Positions 1 to 7,867 are shown, numbered from the stretch's first letter. The stretch: DNA of 42,021 nucleotides from Candidatus Kaiserbacteria bacterium (GCA_020428905.1 JAGQLY010000018.1:1-42021); one strand, 5' to 3'. The notes: generated by a model not told the origin, from the sequence alone. Made by a program: numbers and translations.

Positions 1-352
1 CAATAACGACCGCCCGAACCACTCCTCCCACAACAAATCCGAGCACCACCTCAAAATACGAAAGCGGTGAAACCAGAATCTCTTCGATGTGCCGCATAAA
101 GCGACCGAAATACACAGAACTCGATGTGTGTTGAAATGAGGAAGAAATAATATTGAGCATCAACACTCCCGGAAGCACAAACGTGATGTACGGCACCCCG
201 GCCACCTCATCAATGCTGGTTCCAATAACAAAACCGAAAATGAATACGTAGAGCGTTGCAGAAATAAGCGGAGAGAGAATCGTCTGCCCCGGCACTCGGA
301 ACATACGCTGCACTTCCCTTCGCACCAGTGTATAGAGTCCTATGAAATTCAT
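1..352 (-). CDS. ABC-2 type transporter permease, N-terminal part (runs off the window)
   Basis: Reading leftward from the ATG at 352, an open frame continues to the window edge (about 117 codons). It begins MNFIGLYTLVRREVQRMFRV and continues with hydrophobic stretches typical of ABC-2 membrane subunits of the NodJ/DrrB kind: a short cytoplasmic amphipathic N-terminus, a first TM around residues 28-45, and an FGRFMRHIEEILVSPL-like cytoplasmic loop before the next TM. Its ATG overlaps the TGA of the upstream ATPase by four bases, so the two are translationally coupled and probably form one exporter. The substrate cannot be told. The C-terminal half is outside the window. Confidence 0.82.
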   Translation of the reverse strand, partial: MNFIGLYTLVRREVQRMFRVPGQTILSPLISATLYVFIFGFVIGTSIDEVAGVPYITFVLPGVLMLNIISSSFQHTSSSVYFGRFMRHIEEILVSPLSYFEVVLGFVVGGVVRAVVI

Positions 353-1107
353 ACCGTTTGTTCTTCGGCTTCACGAGTAATTTTAAGATACTGTTCCTCG
401 AGCTTTGTGCCCCCTTGGATAAAGTCGGCCTTGGGCTTGTCTGCAATAAGCTTCCCCTTGTGTATGATAGCAATACGGTCACAGAGTATCTCTACTTCCT
501 CAAGATAGTGTGAGGTAAGAAGAATGGTCTTACCCTGTTTGCTCAACTCTTTGAAATACCGCCAAAGATCGTGTCGCTGCTCAACGTCGACACCAGCTGT
601 CGGCTCATCGAGTATTAACAAATCAGGGTCGTGAATGAGCGCTCGCGCCAGAATCACCCGGCGCTTGAGCCCTCCCGAAAGTGCCTGGAACGGTTTGTGT
701 GCATGCTCAATAAGTTCAAACTGTTCAAGAAGCGTATCGATTTTTTCTGAACGTGCCTTCTTTGAGATACCATAGTACCCTCCTACAAAGTCCAGAATTT
801 GGCGTGCATTGAGAAAAATGTCTGTATTAAACTCCTGCGGAGAGACGCCTATACGCTTGCGTGCTTCCCGATACTCAGACACAACATCAACACCAGCGAC
901 GGTGATGGTGCCTTCGGTAATTCGAGCGGTGCCGGTAATACATTGAATCGTCGTTGACTTCCCCGCGCCGTTCGGACCAAGAAAACCAAAAAACTGTCCC
1001 TTCGGAACCGAAAACGAGATATCGTCCACCGCTGTTGCTTTGCCATACTTTTTGCGCAGTCCGACTACCTCAAGGAGGGATGTCTGCGTATTTTGCGTTT
1101 CTGCCAT
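349..1107 (-). CDS. ABC transporter ATP-binding protein (ABC-2 / DrrA-like)
   Basis: A 252-aa nucleotide-binding subunit that should power the membrane permease encoded immediately downstream. Motifs seen in order: Walker A GPNGAGKST near residue 44, the Q-loop region SPQEF, the ABC signature LSGGLKRRV, Walker B LLILDEPTAGVD, and the switch His in LLTSHYLEEV. This layout is that of the CcmA/DrrA exporter ATPases. The ATG at 1107 has no Shine-Dalgarno; a TACAAT hexamer (1116-1121) lies 8 nt upstream, suggesting a nearly leaderless mRNA. It is divergent from prmC and overlaps the permease start by ATGA. Family certain, substrate unknown. Confidence 0.95.
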   Translation of the reverse strand: MAETQNTQTSLLEVVGLRKKYGKATAVDDISFSVPKGQFFGFLGPNGAGKSTTIQCITGTARITEGTITVAGVDVVSEYREARKRIGVSPQEFNTDIFLNARQILDFVGGYYGISKKARSEKIDTLLEQFELIEHAHKPFQALSGGLKRRVILARALIHDPDLLILDEPTAGVDVEQRHDLWRYFKELSKQGKTILLTSHYLEEVEILCDRIAIIHKGKLIADKPKADFIQGGTKLEEQYLKITREAEEQTV

Positions 1108-1190
1108 GTGACACTATTGTACAACCAAAACAGGGACCGAGAAACTGTGGACACAAACAGATGAACCCGTGGTAGCATACAGGCGCATTC

Positions 1191-1940
1191 ATGACACCAG
1201 AAGCAACAGAAGTGGCGTGGCTCCTTAAGGAGAAGTATGACGGCGAAAAAACCGAAGGTTTTTTCGCCGATTGCGCACGACTGCAAGCCGGCGAACCCCT
1301 CGCCTACCTCATTGGATACATCCCGTTTCTGACGAGCACTATTTACCTCGACAACCACCCACTCATCCCTCGCACCGAGACAGAGTTCTGGGTCAACGAA
1401 GTCATTACTGAACTCACCACACGAAACAAGGAATCGTTTCGTGCACTTGATCTGTGCGCCGGCTCTGGCTGTATCGGTGTCGCCTTCGCCCAAGCATTCC
1501 CGAAGGCAACAATGGACTTCGCCGAGCGTGAGACACGTCTGCACCCAACCATTCAAAAGAACCTCACCGAAAATCATCTCACTAATAGTGGTGCCATATA
1601 CGGTGGCGACCTGTTCGAAGAAGTGACCGGACGGTACGACATCATTCTTAGTAACCCACCCTACATAGATCCGGCCCTATGCCGCGCAGAACAATGCGTA
1701 CTTGAATACGAACCTCACGAAGCGCTTTTTGGTGGTGAAGCAGGCACGACGGTACTGGGACATATCATACAGCGAACAAATCCGCATCTTGCGCACGGTG
1801 GCCAACTCTACCTAGAACACGAACCCGAACAAACCGCATTTGTGCGAGAGTACGGGATGCACTTTGGTTTTATGGTGGACACTCGGCCGGATCAGTACGG
1901 TGTGGAACGCTACACATGTCTCACTAGACAAGACGTGTAG
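1191..1940 (+). CDS. prmC: Peptide chain release factor N5-glutamine methyltransferase
   Basis: This 249-aa protein matches PrmC/HemK, the SAM-dependent enzyme that methylates the Gln of the GGQ motif in release factors RF1 and RF2. Seen are the N-terminal helical substrate-binding part with GEPLAYLIGYIPF and LIPRTETEFWV (family form: P-R-x-E-T-E), the SAM-binding LDLCAGSGCIGVAFA (family DLGTGSG), and the catalytic SNPPYID at about residue 154. A TGG-TAGCAT extended -10 ends 12 nt before the ATG and there is no Shine-Dalgarno. It opens a co-directional group reaching to 4620. Oddity: bases 1241-1269, coding for DGEKTEGFFAD, form a perfect 13-bp inverted repeat. Confidence 0.93.
   Translation: MTPEATEVAWLLKEKYDGEKTEGFFADCARLQAGEPLAYLIGYIPFLTSTIYLDNHPLIPRTETEFWVNEVITELTTRNKESFRALDLCAGSGCIGVAFAQAFPKATMDFAERETRLHPTIQKNLTENHLTNSGAIYGGDLFEEVTGRYDIILSNPPYIDPALCRAEQCVLEYEPHEALFGGEAGTTVLGHIIQRTNPHLAHGGQLYLEHEPEQTAFVREYGMHFGFMVDTRPDQYGVERYTCLTRQDV
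1241..1269. repeat. Perfect intragenic hairpin in prmC
   Basis: CGGCGAAAAAACC (1241-1253), loop GAA, then its exact complement (1257-1269). It lies within codons between the PrmC N-terminal helices, a region of low conservation in the family. The A/T tract is inside the stem, so it is not a standard intrinsic terminator. Confidence 0.8.
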
Positions 1941-1958
1941 TAATGGCACAATTACTCT

Positions 1959-2183
1959 ATGCCATTCTTACTGCAGGGCGATAGCGCACACCTCCTCTCT
2001 CTCGGTGCGGGAGGAATCTACTACGTACTTCTTTTGGTATTTGTCATTCATGTACTGATACTCGCGTACCACTGGTTTAGCTACGGTACTAGCAAGACCA
2101 CCTCTCTTACCGCACTTGCCACCTATCTCCTCGGCGGCGCAGTACTTTTTCTTATGATTGCTGGAGCACTACGCACCTTTTAA
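1959..2183 (+). CDS. Small two-TM membrane protein of unknown function
   Basis: A 74-aa protein with two predicted membrane spans, about residues 18-38 (GIYYVLLLVFVIHVLILAYH) and 50-70, separated by a short polar loop containing SYGTSKTTSL. It resembles SecG only in size and topology; I see no SecG sequence signature, so no function is assigned. It sits 18 nt after prmC and 6 nt before the PH-domain membrane protein, in the same direction, which suggests one transcript. No Shine-Dalgarno precedes the ATG. An alternative ATG at 1943 stops after a few codons. Confidence 0.65.
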   Translation: MPFLLQGDSAHLLSLGAGGIYYVLLLVFVIHVLILAYHWFSYGTSKTTSLTALATYLLGGAVLFLMIAGALRTF

Positions 2184-2189
2184 ATCACT

Positions 2190-2759
2190 ATGCTTACTGA
2201 AAAAATAAAACTCGAGGCGGACGAAACAATACTCACACAAGTACGGAAGCACTGGTTTATTATTTTTGGACAGCTTTTCTGGCTTGTGTTTGCGATTTTT
2301 TTACCGGCACTTTTCTATAACACACTTTCAAATATATCTGCACTCCAGCTACTCATCGATTTATTCCAGCGCATCCCGGGAAATGTTATCGTCTTCGGAT
2401 ATGCCGTTTGGGTACTCTTGCTCTGGATGGGTATCTTCACCGTGTGGACCAACTACTACCTTGACGTTTGGACCATTACAAACAAGCGCCTCATCGCGAT
2501 AGATCAACATGGTCTTTTTCATCGGGAAACTGCGAGCTTCCGTCTTGAACGATTGCAAGACATGAACGTTGAGATCAACGGTATCATTGCAACCTTCCTC
2601 GACTACGGCATCCTTGAAGCACAAACTGCCGGTGGTGATGACGATAAGTTTCGCGCAACCGGACTTCCGCATCCCCGCGAACTCAAATCACTCATTCTCG
2701 AGGCATCTGATGTACTTCTTGATGAATATAAAACTCCCGCACATATAAGCGGTACCTAG
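2190..2759 (+). CDS. bPH-domain (DUF304/YdbS-like) membrane protein
   Basis: A 189-aa protein. Two N-terminal membrane helices (roughly residues 24-48 and 66-90) are followed by a bacterial PH-like domain, recognisable by the DVWTITNKRLIAIDQ strand pair (family pattern: Y-x-v-T-n-x-R-l-i) and the later FRLERLQDMNV and FLDYGILEAQTAGG segments. Proteins of this type are membrane-anchored and of uncertain function. It follows the two-TM protein by 6 nt, implying co-expression and possibly a joint envelope role; that last point is inference. hisS follows after 48 nt with its own promoter. Confidence 0.8.
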   Translation: MLTEKIKLEADETILTQVRKHWFIIFGQLFWLVFAIFLPALFYNTLSNISALQLLIDLFQRIPGNVIVFGYAVWVLLLWMGIFTVWTNYYLDVWTITNKRLIAIDQHGLFHRETASFRLERLQDMNVEINGIIATFLDYGILEAQTAGGDDDKFRATGLPHPRELKSLILEASDVLLDEYKTPAHISGT

Positions 2760-2772
2760 CGTTCGTCCACAC

Positions 2773-2801
2773 TTGTCTCTCACCCTCATTCAGCATACAA
2801 T
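2773..2801 (+). promoter_or_regulatory. hisS promoter (leaderless type)
   Basis: TTGTCT (2773-2778), a 17-nt spacer, then TACAAT (2796-2801). Only 6 nt separate the -10 from the ATG at 2808, so transcription should begin at or next to the start codon. There is no Shine-Dalgarno. Confidence 0.6.
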
Positions 2802-2807
2802 CTGGAA

Positions 2808-4046
2808 ATGGTAAAACACCTCTCGACACACCCCTATAAAGGCACCCGGGATTTCTATCCTGAAGATATGGCCGTACAACGGTATATCTTTGACACGTGG
2901 GCGTATGTCGCCGAACTCTATGGATACGAACGGTACGACGCTTCAGTGCTCGAACCCGCCGATCTCTACAAAAGCAAGGGCGCCGAAAACGAAGAGCTCG
3001 TCAATGAGCAGACGTATACCTTTCTCGATCGTGGTGATCGCGAAGTAACACTCCGCCCTGAGATGACCCCGACGGCCGCGCGCATGATCGCTGCAAAGAA
3101 GCGTGATCTCTCCTTCCCGGTACGTTGGTATTCCATTCCCAACCTTTTCCGCTACGAACGCATGCAGCGCGGCCGTCTCCGTGAACACTGGCAGCTCAAC
3201 TGCGACCTCTTCGGCATCGATGACTACACTGCAGACGTCGAGCTCATTACACTCGCCTACAACGTGATGACCGCTTTCGGTGCAACGGACGACATGTTCG
3301 AAATACGCATCAACGACCGAGCATGGATCACTGAAATGTTGGAAGCGGAAGGGCTTTCTCCTGACCAAGTAACAGATATGATTCTTCTTCTCGATCGCAA
3401 AGAAAAAATAGACGACTTCGACACAAAAGCAAAACATATCGCCGGGAAAACAATTGATTTCTCTGCCGCACCCAAACCGAGCAGCCGCCTCGGACGTGTT
3501 ATTGCAGGCCTTGCGGTGCTCGGTATCACGAACGTTCGCGTATCTCTCTCAACGGTTCGTGGATTCAACTACTACACCGGCGTAGTATTCGAAATTTTTG
3601 ACACCAGCACAGAAAATAATCGCTCTATTGGCGGTGGTGGCCGCTATGACAACCTCACTTCCCTCTTCGGTGGCGATCCGGTGCCCGGTATCGGCTTTGG
3701 TATGGGCGACGTCACTATGCGCGACTTCCTGGAGACACACGGCCTACTCACCGCAAACATCACTGCGCCGACGCTTGTTGTTGTCCCTACAGAGCCCGAA
3801 CACAATCTCGAAGCTGAGCGTGTCGCGCAACAATTTCGCGCCGCCGGAGTGAGTGCGACAGTGGACCTTGGTGCACGCAAACTCAAGAAGAAAATCGCTG
3901 CCGCAAGCGATGCGCTTGTCTCGTATGTCCTCGTACTCGGCGATGCCGAAACTGCCACAGGCACCTTCACCCTCAAGCGTCTCACTGATGGCACCGAAAC
4001 CAGTGGTACCCTTGAAGAATTAGTGGCTGTATGCGCCTCCCTATAG
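2808..4046 (+). CDS. hisS: Histidine--tRNA ligase
   Basis: A 412-aa class II aminoacyl-tRNA synthetase charging tRNA-His. Seen: the N-terminal YKGTRDFYPEDM typical of HisRS, the motif-2 region LFRYERMQRGRLREHWQLN, the His-binding segment VRGFNYYTGVVFEIF, the glycine-rich SIGGGGRYDNL, and a C-terminal anticodon-binding domain from about residue 320 (TLVVVPTEP onward). Motif 3 reads PGIGFGMGDVTMRDF (residues 293-307), where the usual Arg of a GLERL-like segment is replaced; such GFGMGDV forms occur in some bacterial HisRS lineages, as far as I recall. The start is supported by the TACAAT hexamer 6 nt upstream. The exonuclease gene follows after 7 nt. Confidence 0.96.
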   Translation: MVKHLSTHPYKGTRDFYPEDMAVQRYIFDTWAYVAELYGYERYDASVLEPADLYKSKGAENEELVNEQTYTFLDRGDREVTLRPEMTPTAARMIAAKKRDLSFPVRWYSIPNLFRYERMQRGRLREHWQLNCDLFGIDDYTADVELITLAYNVMTAFGATDDMFEIRINDRAWITEMLEAEGLSPDQVTDMILLLDRKEKIDDFDTKAKHIAGKTIDFSAAPKPSSRLGRVIAGLAVLGITNVRVSLSTVRGFNYYTGVVFEIFDTSTENNRSIGGGGRYDNLTSLFGGDPVPGIGFGMGDVTMRDFLETHGLLTANITAPTLVVVPTEPEHNLEAERVAQQFRAAGVSATVDLGARKLKKKIAAASDALVSYVLVLGDAETATGTFTLKRLTDGTETSGTLEELVAVCASL

Positions 4047-4053
4047 TCACACC

Positions 4054-4620
4054 ATGAGATACATCGTCTTCGACCTCGAAACCCAAAATACGGTCTTCAG
4101 TAACAATCCACTTGATCTTGATATCTCGGTTGCCTCGGCGTACGATTCAGGAACTGACACATACACCACCGTCACCGTCGACGAGCTTGCAACCCTCTGG
4201 CCGATATTTGAACACGCTGACGTGCTCGTTGGTTATAACAGCGACCACTTTGATATTCCCCTCCTCAACAAATACTATCCAGGCGATCTAACACAAATAA
4301 AAAGTATCGATCTTCTTGCAGACATTCGCGCCTCACTCGGCAAGCGCCTGCGGCTTGATAGTGTGGCACAGGCGACTGTCGGTGCAAAAAAGAGTGCCAA
4401 CGGCCTTCAGGCGGTACGCTGGTGGCACGAAGGAAAAATTGATGAAGTGAAGAAGTATTGCGAGCAGGACGTGAAGGTGACCAAAAAAGTATTCGAGTTT
4501 GCGCGTGAACACGGCAAGGTATTTTATAAAGATGGTCACAAAAAACGCGAAATACCCATCGATACCTCCCACTGGGTCAAGGAAGAAGATGCCGCTCTGA
4601 CACACTCCCTACCGTTTTAA
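4054..4620 (+). CDS. DEDD-type 3'-5' exonuclease (YprB-like RNase H fold)
   Basis: A 188-aa protein with the ribonuclease-H-like exonuclease layout: FDLETQ (D and E of Exo I, residues 6-11), YNSDHFDIPLLN (Exo II) and YCEQDVKVT (Exo III, with Tyr and Asp). The family includes YprB and the single-domain nucleases often annotated as helicase-associated RNase H-like proteins; substrate and role are not established. It follows hisS by 7 nt and has no separate promoter that I can see. Length fits a stand-alone catalytic domain. It could be a repair or RNA-processing enzyme. Confidence 0.8.
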   Translation: MRYIVFDLETQNTVFSNNPLDLDISVASAYDSGTDTYTTVTVDELATLWPIFEHADVLVGYNSDHFDIPLLNKYYPGDLTQIKSIDLLADIRASLGKRLRLDSVAQATVGAKKSANGLQAVRWWHEGKIDEVKKYCEQDVKVTKKVFEFAREHGKVFYKDGHKKREIPIDTSHWVKEEDAALTHSLPF

Positions 4621-4852
4621 GCAGTGCTCGGAAAGTTATTACTCAATATTCAAAATTTTGATGTCGGTTCTTCGTAGTCCACAATCGAGAACACTCAGAT
4701 AGATATGAAAACTGGATTCGGTAGCAAGAAGCCATAACCGCTCGCGTATTCACCTACTTTCCAATGAGTGAGTGTAATATGCAAATGACTATTTGTATAT
4801 TACCGAGCGAGTGCAGAAAGAAAGATTTCCTTACTACCACCTCAATTTTAGC
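4621..4852. other. Non-coding stretch with one hairpin
   Basis: No convincing gene lies here. The only structure I see is a 13-bp inverted repeat with one G-U type mismatch, GTAATATGCAAAT (4774-4786) and ATTTGTATATTAC (4791-4803), with a GACT loop. No T-tract follows it, so terminator function for the upstream operon is doubtful. Confidence 0.4.
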
Positions 4853-4884
4853 AAAAAAAATTGGCTCCGCCGGAGCGGAGCCAA
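4853..4884 (-). terminator. Intrinsic terminator of the 255-aa orphan gene
   Basis: On the minus strand a 10-bp perfect stem TTGGCTCCGC / GCGGAGCCAA with a 4-nt loop is followed by eight T. It lies 45 nt past the stop codon of the minus-strand gene. Confidence 0.88.
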
Positions 4885-4928
4885 GGGCAAAGGATTCAAG
4901 TGCAAGCACATAGAATCCAAAGTCTAGT

Positions 4929-5696
4929 TCAACTTGCGTCAACCGCCGCGGGGTCATCGCCGCTCCAGTCGATGTCGAGCCAGTAGAAGTCCGAGGCCCA
5001 CCTGTCGCCGCGCCAGAAGAGGTAACGGACGCAGAGGTGGCCGTCCCGGTTGCGATAGATCGTTCCCCAGAAGAAGACGGCTTTGCCTTTCCACTCCTCA
5101 GAGATGAGGTGGGGGTTGGCAAGCAGGTAGTCGAGGACGTTGGCGTTCAGGACCGGCTGTTTTGCCAGCGCCTTCCGCAACTTGTGCCCTTCGGTCATTT
5201 TGCCGTCTTTCTGGCCTTTGTCGAGGTGGAGCGCTACGTTGGCGGGGTCGAACTTGAACGTACCGCCTTTTTGATGCTCCTCGATCGACCAGCGGTTGGG
5301 CACGTATGGGTCGGTGTCACAGTCGATAGTGTGGTCCTCGTCCTTAACCTCTTTAGCATCATCAACCGGCATGAAGTAAGAATTGAGTTTATTCGCAACA
5401 GCGATCACATCACCATTGCTCATATCTAGCGGAGAACAGACACCTTCTGCCACCGTGACCAGACCATCTTTGACAGCTTTATCGAGTAATTCTCGGCACA
5501 TCTGTTCTATCGACGTTTGAGAATACTTTCGCGGAACATCAATTACAGCCTTTCCGTCAAGGTATGCCTCAATGTCACGATACTGTTGTTTGGTAGCCTG
5601 ACCGAGTTGAGTTACCCGCTCTGAACCCCAGCCCATTTTGATGAATTTTTGTACAAGCTGATTGATTTGCTTGAAGCCTTCAAAAGGCGAAGTCAT
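4929..5696 (-). CDS. Conserved-looking protein of unknown function, 255 aa
   Basis: I do not recognise a named family. The N-terminal 70 residues (INQLVQKFIKMGWGSERVTQLG onward) look helical; the C-terminal third is Trp/Tyr/Asp-rich and beta-like (KAVFFWGTIYRNRDGHLCVR, then WRGDRWASDFYWLDIDW). No signal peptide or TM segment. The start at 5696 is chosen over the in-frame ATG at 5723 because AGGAGAG lies 7 nt before it. It stands alone with its own terminator, a structured leader and an Shine-Dalgarno, unlike the housekeeping genes around it. It is divergent from the MOSC gene. The style fits CPR accessory proteins with single-gene transcription units. Confidence 0.8.
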   Translation of the reverse strand: MTSPFEGFKQINQLVQKFIKMGWGSERVTQLGQATKQQYRDIEAYLDGKAVIDVPRKYSQTSIEQMCRELLDKAVKDGLVTVAEGVCSPLDMSNGDVIAVANKLNSYFMPVDDAKEVKDEDHTIDCDTDPYVPNRWSIEEHQKGGTFKFDPANVALHLDKGQKDGKMTEGHKLRKALAKQPVLNANVLDYLLANPHLISEEWKGKAVFFWGTIYRNRDGHLCVRYLFWRGDRWASDFYWLDIDWSGDDPAAVDAS

Positions 5697-5715
5697 GACT
5701 TCTCTCCTATGTGTT

Positions 5716-5808
5716 TGGTACATGTACCATGCCAGCGGGCCTAACCGATTATTTCGGGTTTGCCATAGCAGCCAAGGTCCAAGACTTAGACACTGGCTGC
5801 TACAGCAG
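5716..5808 (-). promoter_or_regulatory. Structured leader of the 255-aa orphan gene
   Basis: Between the likely promoter region and the Shine-Dalgarno lie a perfect 14-bp palindrome (TGGTACATGTACCA, 5716-5729) and a 9-bp stem TAGCAGCCA / TGGCTGCTA with a 19-nt loop. The palindrome ends 8 nt from the AGGAG element. It could be an operator or an mRNA hairpin. Confidence 0.45.
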
Positions 5809-5855
5809 ACGCAAGTTTGTGAAGTTCAAAACCGAATATACCCTAGCAAAAAAAA

Positions 5856-5884
5856 TTGACATTGTCAATGTTTCATTATATATT
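5856..5884 (+). promoter_or_regulatory. Sigma-70 promoter of the MOSC gene, with palindromic -35
   Basis: TTGACA (5856-5861), 17-nt spacer, TATATT (5879-5884). The -35 is one arm of a perfect inverted repeat TTGACA-T-TGTCAA (5856-5868), which may be a repressor site. It lies in the divergent region between the 255-aa orphan and the MOSC gene. Confidence 0.75.
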
Positions 5885-5917
5885 CAACATAGAAATTAAT
5901 CCATTGAGGAACTCCAC

Positions 5918-6376
5918 ATGGTTGGAAAATTGCTTGGCATAGCAACAAAGCCGACAAAACGTGCAGGGATGGAACTGCATGAGTCGAGGATCATCACGTT
6001 CAACGGCGGCCTCGAAGGTGACCATCGTGGGCGAGGCGGTCTCAATCGAGAACGCCAAGTTACACTGCTTTCTGTAGAGTCGTGGGCCGAGGCATGCAAA
6101 GAACTCGGCGCTGCACTCGACTGGACCGCCCGCCGAGCCAACATACTCATTGAAGGAATAGCCTTCAATCCAACAATCCTTAATAAATGGATTAACTTCG
6201 GTGACAATGTCGTACTCGAGGTGACCGGAGAGACGAAGCCCTGCAAACGCATGGACGAGGTACACTTTGGGCTGCAGAACGCACTTCGAAACTGGCGCGG
6301 CGGTGTCTGTTGCAGAGTGATACAAGGAGGTTTCGTGAGAGTAGGTACTAACGTCGAGATCCTCACCTTTGAGTGA
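5918..6376 (+). CDS. MOSC domain-containing protein
   Basis: A 152-aa protein consisting of little more than a MOSC (molybdenum cofactor sulfurase C-terminal) domain. Visible family signatures are GLEGDHRGRGG, RQVTLLSVESW, RRANILIEGI, FGDNVVLEVTGETKPCKRMDE with the conserved Cys proposed to carry sulfur, and the closing GGVCCRVIQGGFVRVG. MOSC proteins move sulfur or bind molybdopterin-type ligands; the physiological substrate of stand-alone short forms is mostly unknown. No other molybdenum-cofactor gene is in the window. The gene has a full sigma-70 promoter, a GAGGA Shine-Dalgarno about 8 nt before the ATG, and a strong terminator right after it, so it is a one-gene unit. Confidence 0.88.
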   Translation: MVGKLLGIATKPTKRAGMELHESRIITFNGGLEGDHRGRGGLNRERQVTLLSVESWAEACKELGAALDWTARRANILIEGIAFNPTILNKWINFGDNVVLEVTGETKPCKRMDEVHFGLQNALRNWRGGVCCRVIQGGFVRVGTNVEILTFE

Positions 6377-6401
6377 GGGTCGTACCGATGAATATATCGA
6401 G

Positions 6402-6436
6402 CCACGTGGCAAGGATGTGCCACGTGGTCTTTTAAT
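6402..6436 (+). terminator. Intrinsic terminator of the MOSC gene
   Basis: Ten-bp perfect stem CCACGTGGCA / TGCCACGTGG around a 6-nt loop (6402-6427), followed by TCTTTTAATTTT. Confidence 0.88.
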
Positions 6437-6514
6437 TTTGGTGTGTATTTCTTTCTGTACAAAGTGGTGCTATGGCGATACAGTCACCCATAGATACACT
6501 GTCGAGGAATTACC

Positions 6515-6892
6515 ATGCAACAGACCAAACCGGGTACGGGCTGTGTGTGGTGGCTCTGCGGCACCACACTTGTTTCTTTCCTCATTTCGTTCTGCCTGTT
6601 GGTGGGTATAGGACGAGGACACTTTGAACCCATCCTCCTCGCACTCGCGCTTACGATATACCTGAATGTTTTTATGCCTCTAGAGGCCAGGGGTACCCTC
6701 ATTCGTATCGCAACAGCCGAATGGATGTCTCAGGCACTTGTGGCCGTTGCAGCAGCACTCCTCCTCGGAGCACTGTGGCCAACACTCTTTGCACTATTTG
6801 GTGCGAACAGGTGGGTATTCGTCGCTACGATGGGAACGTTGGGGGCATTAACGTATTTCCTTCTCAGGGAGGTGCGGCAGGCAGAACGATGA
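6515..6892 (+). CDS. Four-TM membrane protein of unknown function
   Basis: A 125-aa hydrophobic protein with about four membrane spans: residues 10-33, 38-57, 71-96 and 100-118. A short cytoplasmic N-terminus and charged C-terminus (REVRQAER) are seen. No family is recognised. A GAGGA Shine-Dalgarno precedes the ATG by 7 nt, and a 17-bp hairpin follows the stop by 4 nt. It lies between two hairpins and so appears to be a single-gene unit. Its promoter is not clear; TGTACA and TACAGT with 17 nt between (within about 6457-6485) are possible. Confidence 0.72.
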   Translation: MQQTKPGTGCVWWLCGTTLVSFLISFCLLVGIGRGHFEPILLALALTIYLNVFMPLEARGTLIRIATAEWMSQALVAVAAALLLGALWPTLFALFGANRWVFVATMGTLGALTYFLLREVRQAER

Positions 6893-6896
6893 ACTG

Positions 6897-6933
6897 AAAT
6901 CGCCATACAACACGAAGTGTTGTATGGCGATTT
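6897..6933 (+). terminator. Long hairpin after the four-TM gene
   Basis: Seventeen-bp perfect stem starting AAATCGCCATACAACAC (6897-6913), loop GAA, complement 6917-6933. The T-tract is short (ATTT), so termination strength is uncertain; it could act in both directions and also end uppP transcription from the other side. Confidence 0.6.
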
Positions 6934-7054
6934 ACGCACGTAATGAAGTAGAGCGAACCCTCTAGCAGACACCCTCGAATGATCTTTGGATCCGGGTGCT
7001 TTGGGTTTGCTTCGGTATAATAGACCAGTATATCATACTATGTACCTGTGTTTC

Positions 7055-7867
7055 TTATCCGAAGAAAACCACGAACACGATCACTACTGAAAGAATGATG
7101 CGATACCAAATAAATGGCCACAGTGTATAGCGGCGTACAAATCCGAGCATAAAGCGTATTGCGAGCAAGCCAACCACAAATGCGGCCACCGCCCCGAGCA
7201 CGATTGGCCCCCATGAAATAGCGGTATCGAGTGAAAGAAGGTCGAGCACCTTTTTTGCGCCAGCACCAAGTATCACCGGCACCGCAAGCAAGAAAGCGAA
7301 ACGGGTTGCTGCACTGCGTGACAATCCACAAAACATACCACCAACGATGGTTGCCCCCGACCGTGACATTCCCGGAAAGAGTGCCAATGCCTGAAAGAGG
7401 CCTATTGTAAAGCCAGTACGTACTCGAAGTCTATCCTGCTGCGTATGATTCTGGTAGTAGTACTCACCCACGATAAACAAGAGTGATCCTAAAAAAAGTA
7501 CCCCAGCCACAAGCAGCGGATTTCGAAACAGTGACTCCATGTACGACTCAAGAAGCATCCCAAAGACAACCGCCGGAATAGTACCCACCATGAGTGCATA
7601 CGCAAGCGTGAGGTCCGCTGCATCCACGGGTAGCCGACCCATCTTTCGGAGTACTGCCCGTACCAGTGTCCGTATATCATCAAAGAAGTACACAACTACT
7701 GCGAGCGCAGTTGCGAGGTGGAGTACCGCATCGAAGGCAAGCCCTGTCCCCTCTCCTGAAAAATCCAGGATGCTTTCGGTAAGAATAAGATGTCCCGTAG
7801 AAGAAATGGGCAAGAACTCGGTAATACCCTGTACAAACCCCAGAATGATTGATGCAATGACATCCAT
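7055..7867 (-). CDS. uppP: Undecaprenyl-diphosphatase
   Basis: A 270-aa BacA/UppP family integral membrane phosphatase that recycles undecaprenyl pyrophosphate for peptidoglycan and other envelope polymers. The two catalytic signatures are clear: GITEFLPISSTGHL near residue 14 and the SRSGATIVGG segment in the second half. About eight hydrophobic helices cover the rest. The ATG at 7867 (MDVIASI) is preferred over an upstream TTG at 7894 because family members begin close to this point and a TGC-TATACT extended -10 ends 12 nt before it. It is divergent from the dsbA-like gene. The mRNA would have a very short leader without Shine-Dalgarno. Confidence 0.95.
   Translation of the reverse strand: MDVIASIILGFVQGITEFLPISSTGHLILTESILDFSGEGTGLAFDAVLHLATALAVVVYFFDDIRTLVRAVLRKMGRLPVDAADLTLAYALMVGTIPAVVFGMLLESYMESLFRNPLLVAGVLFLGSLLFIVGEYYYQNHTQQDRLRVRTGFTIGLFQALALFPGMSRSGATIVGGMFCGLSRSAATRFAFLLAVPVILGAGAKKVLDLLSLDTAISWGPIVLGAVAAFVVGLLAIRFMLGFVRRYTLWPFIWYRIILSVVIVFVVFFG

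Noticed and set aside
1343-1577. Antisense open frames across prmC, rpoB, rpoC, dnaE and others
   Set aside because: They are shadows of genes with clear protein families; none has a promoter, Shine-Dalgarno or recognisable domain.
1959-2183. SecG as an identity for the 74-aa protein
   Set aside because: Only size and two helices agree; no SecG motif is visible.
5697-5723. Longer start for the 255-aa orphan (ATG at 5723)
   Set aside because: AGGAGAG 7 nt before the ATG at 5696 decides for the shorter form; the extra codons would run over the Shine-Dalgarno and part of the palindrome.
7014-7019. TATAAT on the plus strand as a promoter
   Set aside because: No -35 and no plus-strand gene downstream; it would only make antisense RNA to uppP. 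Kept as a chance match.
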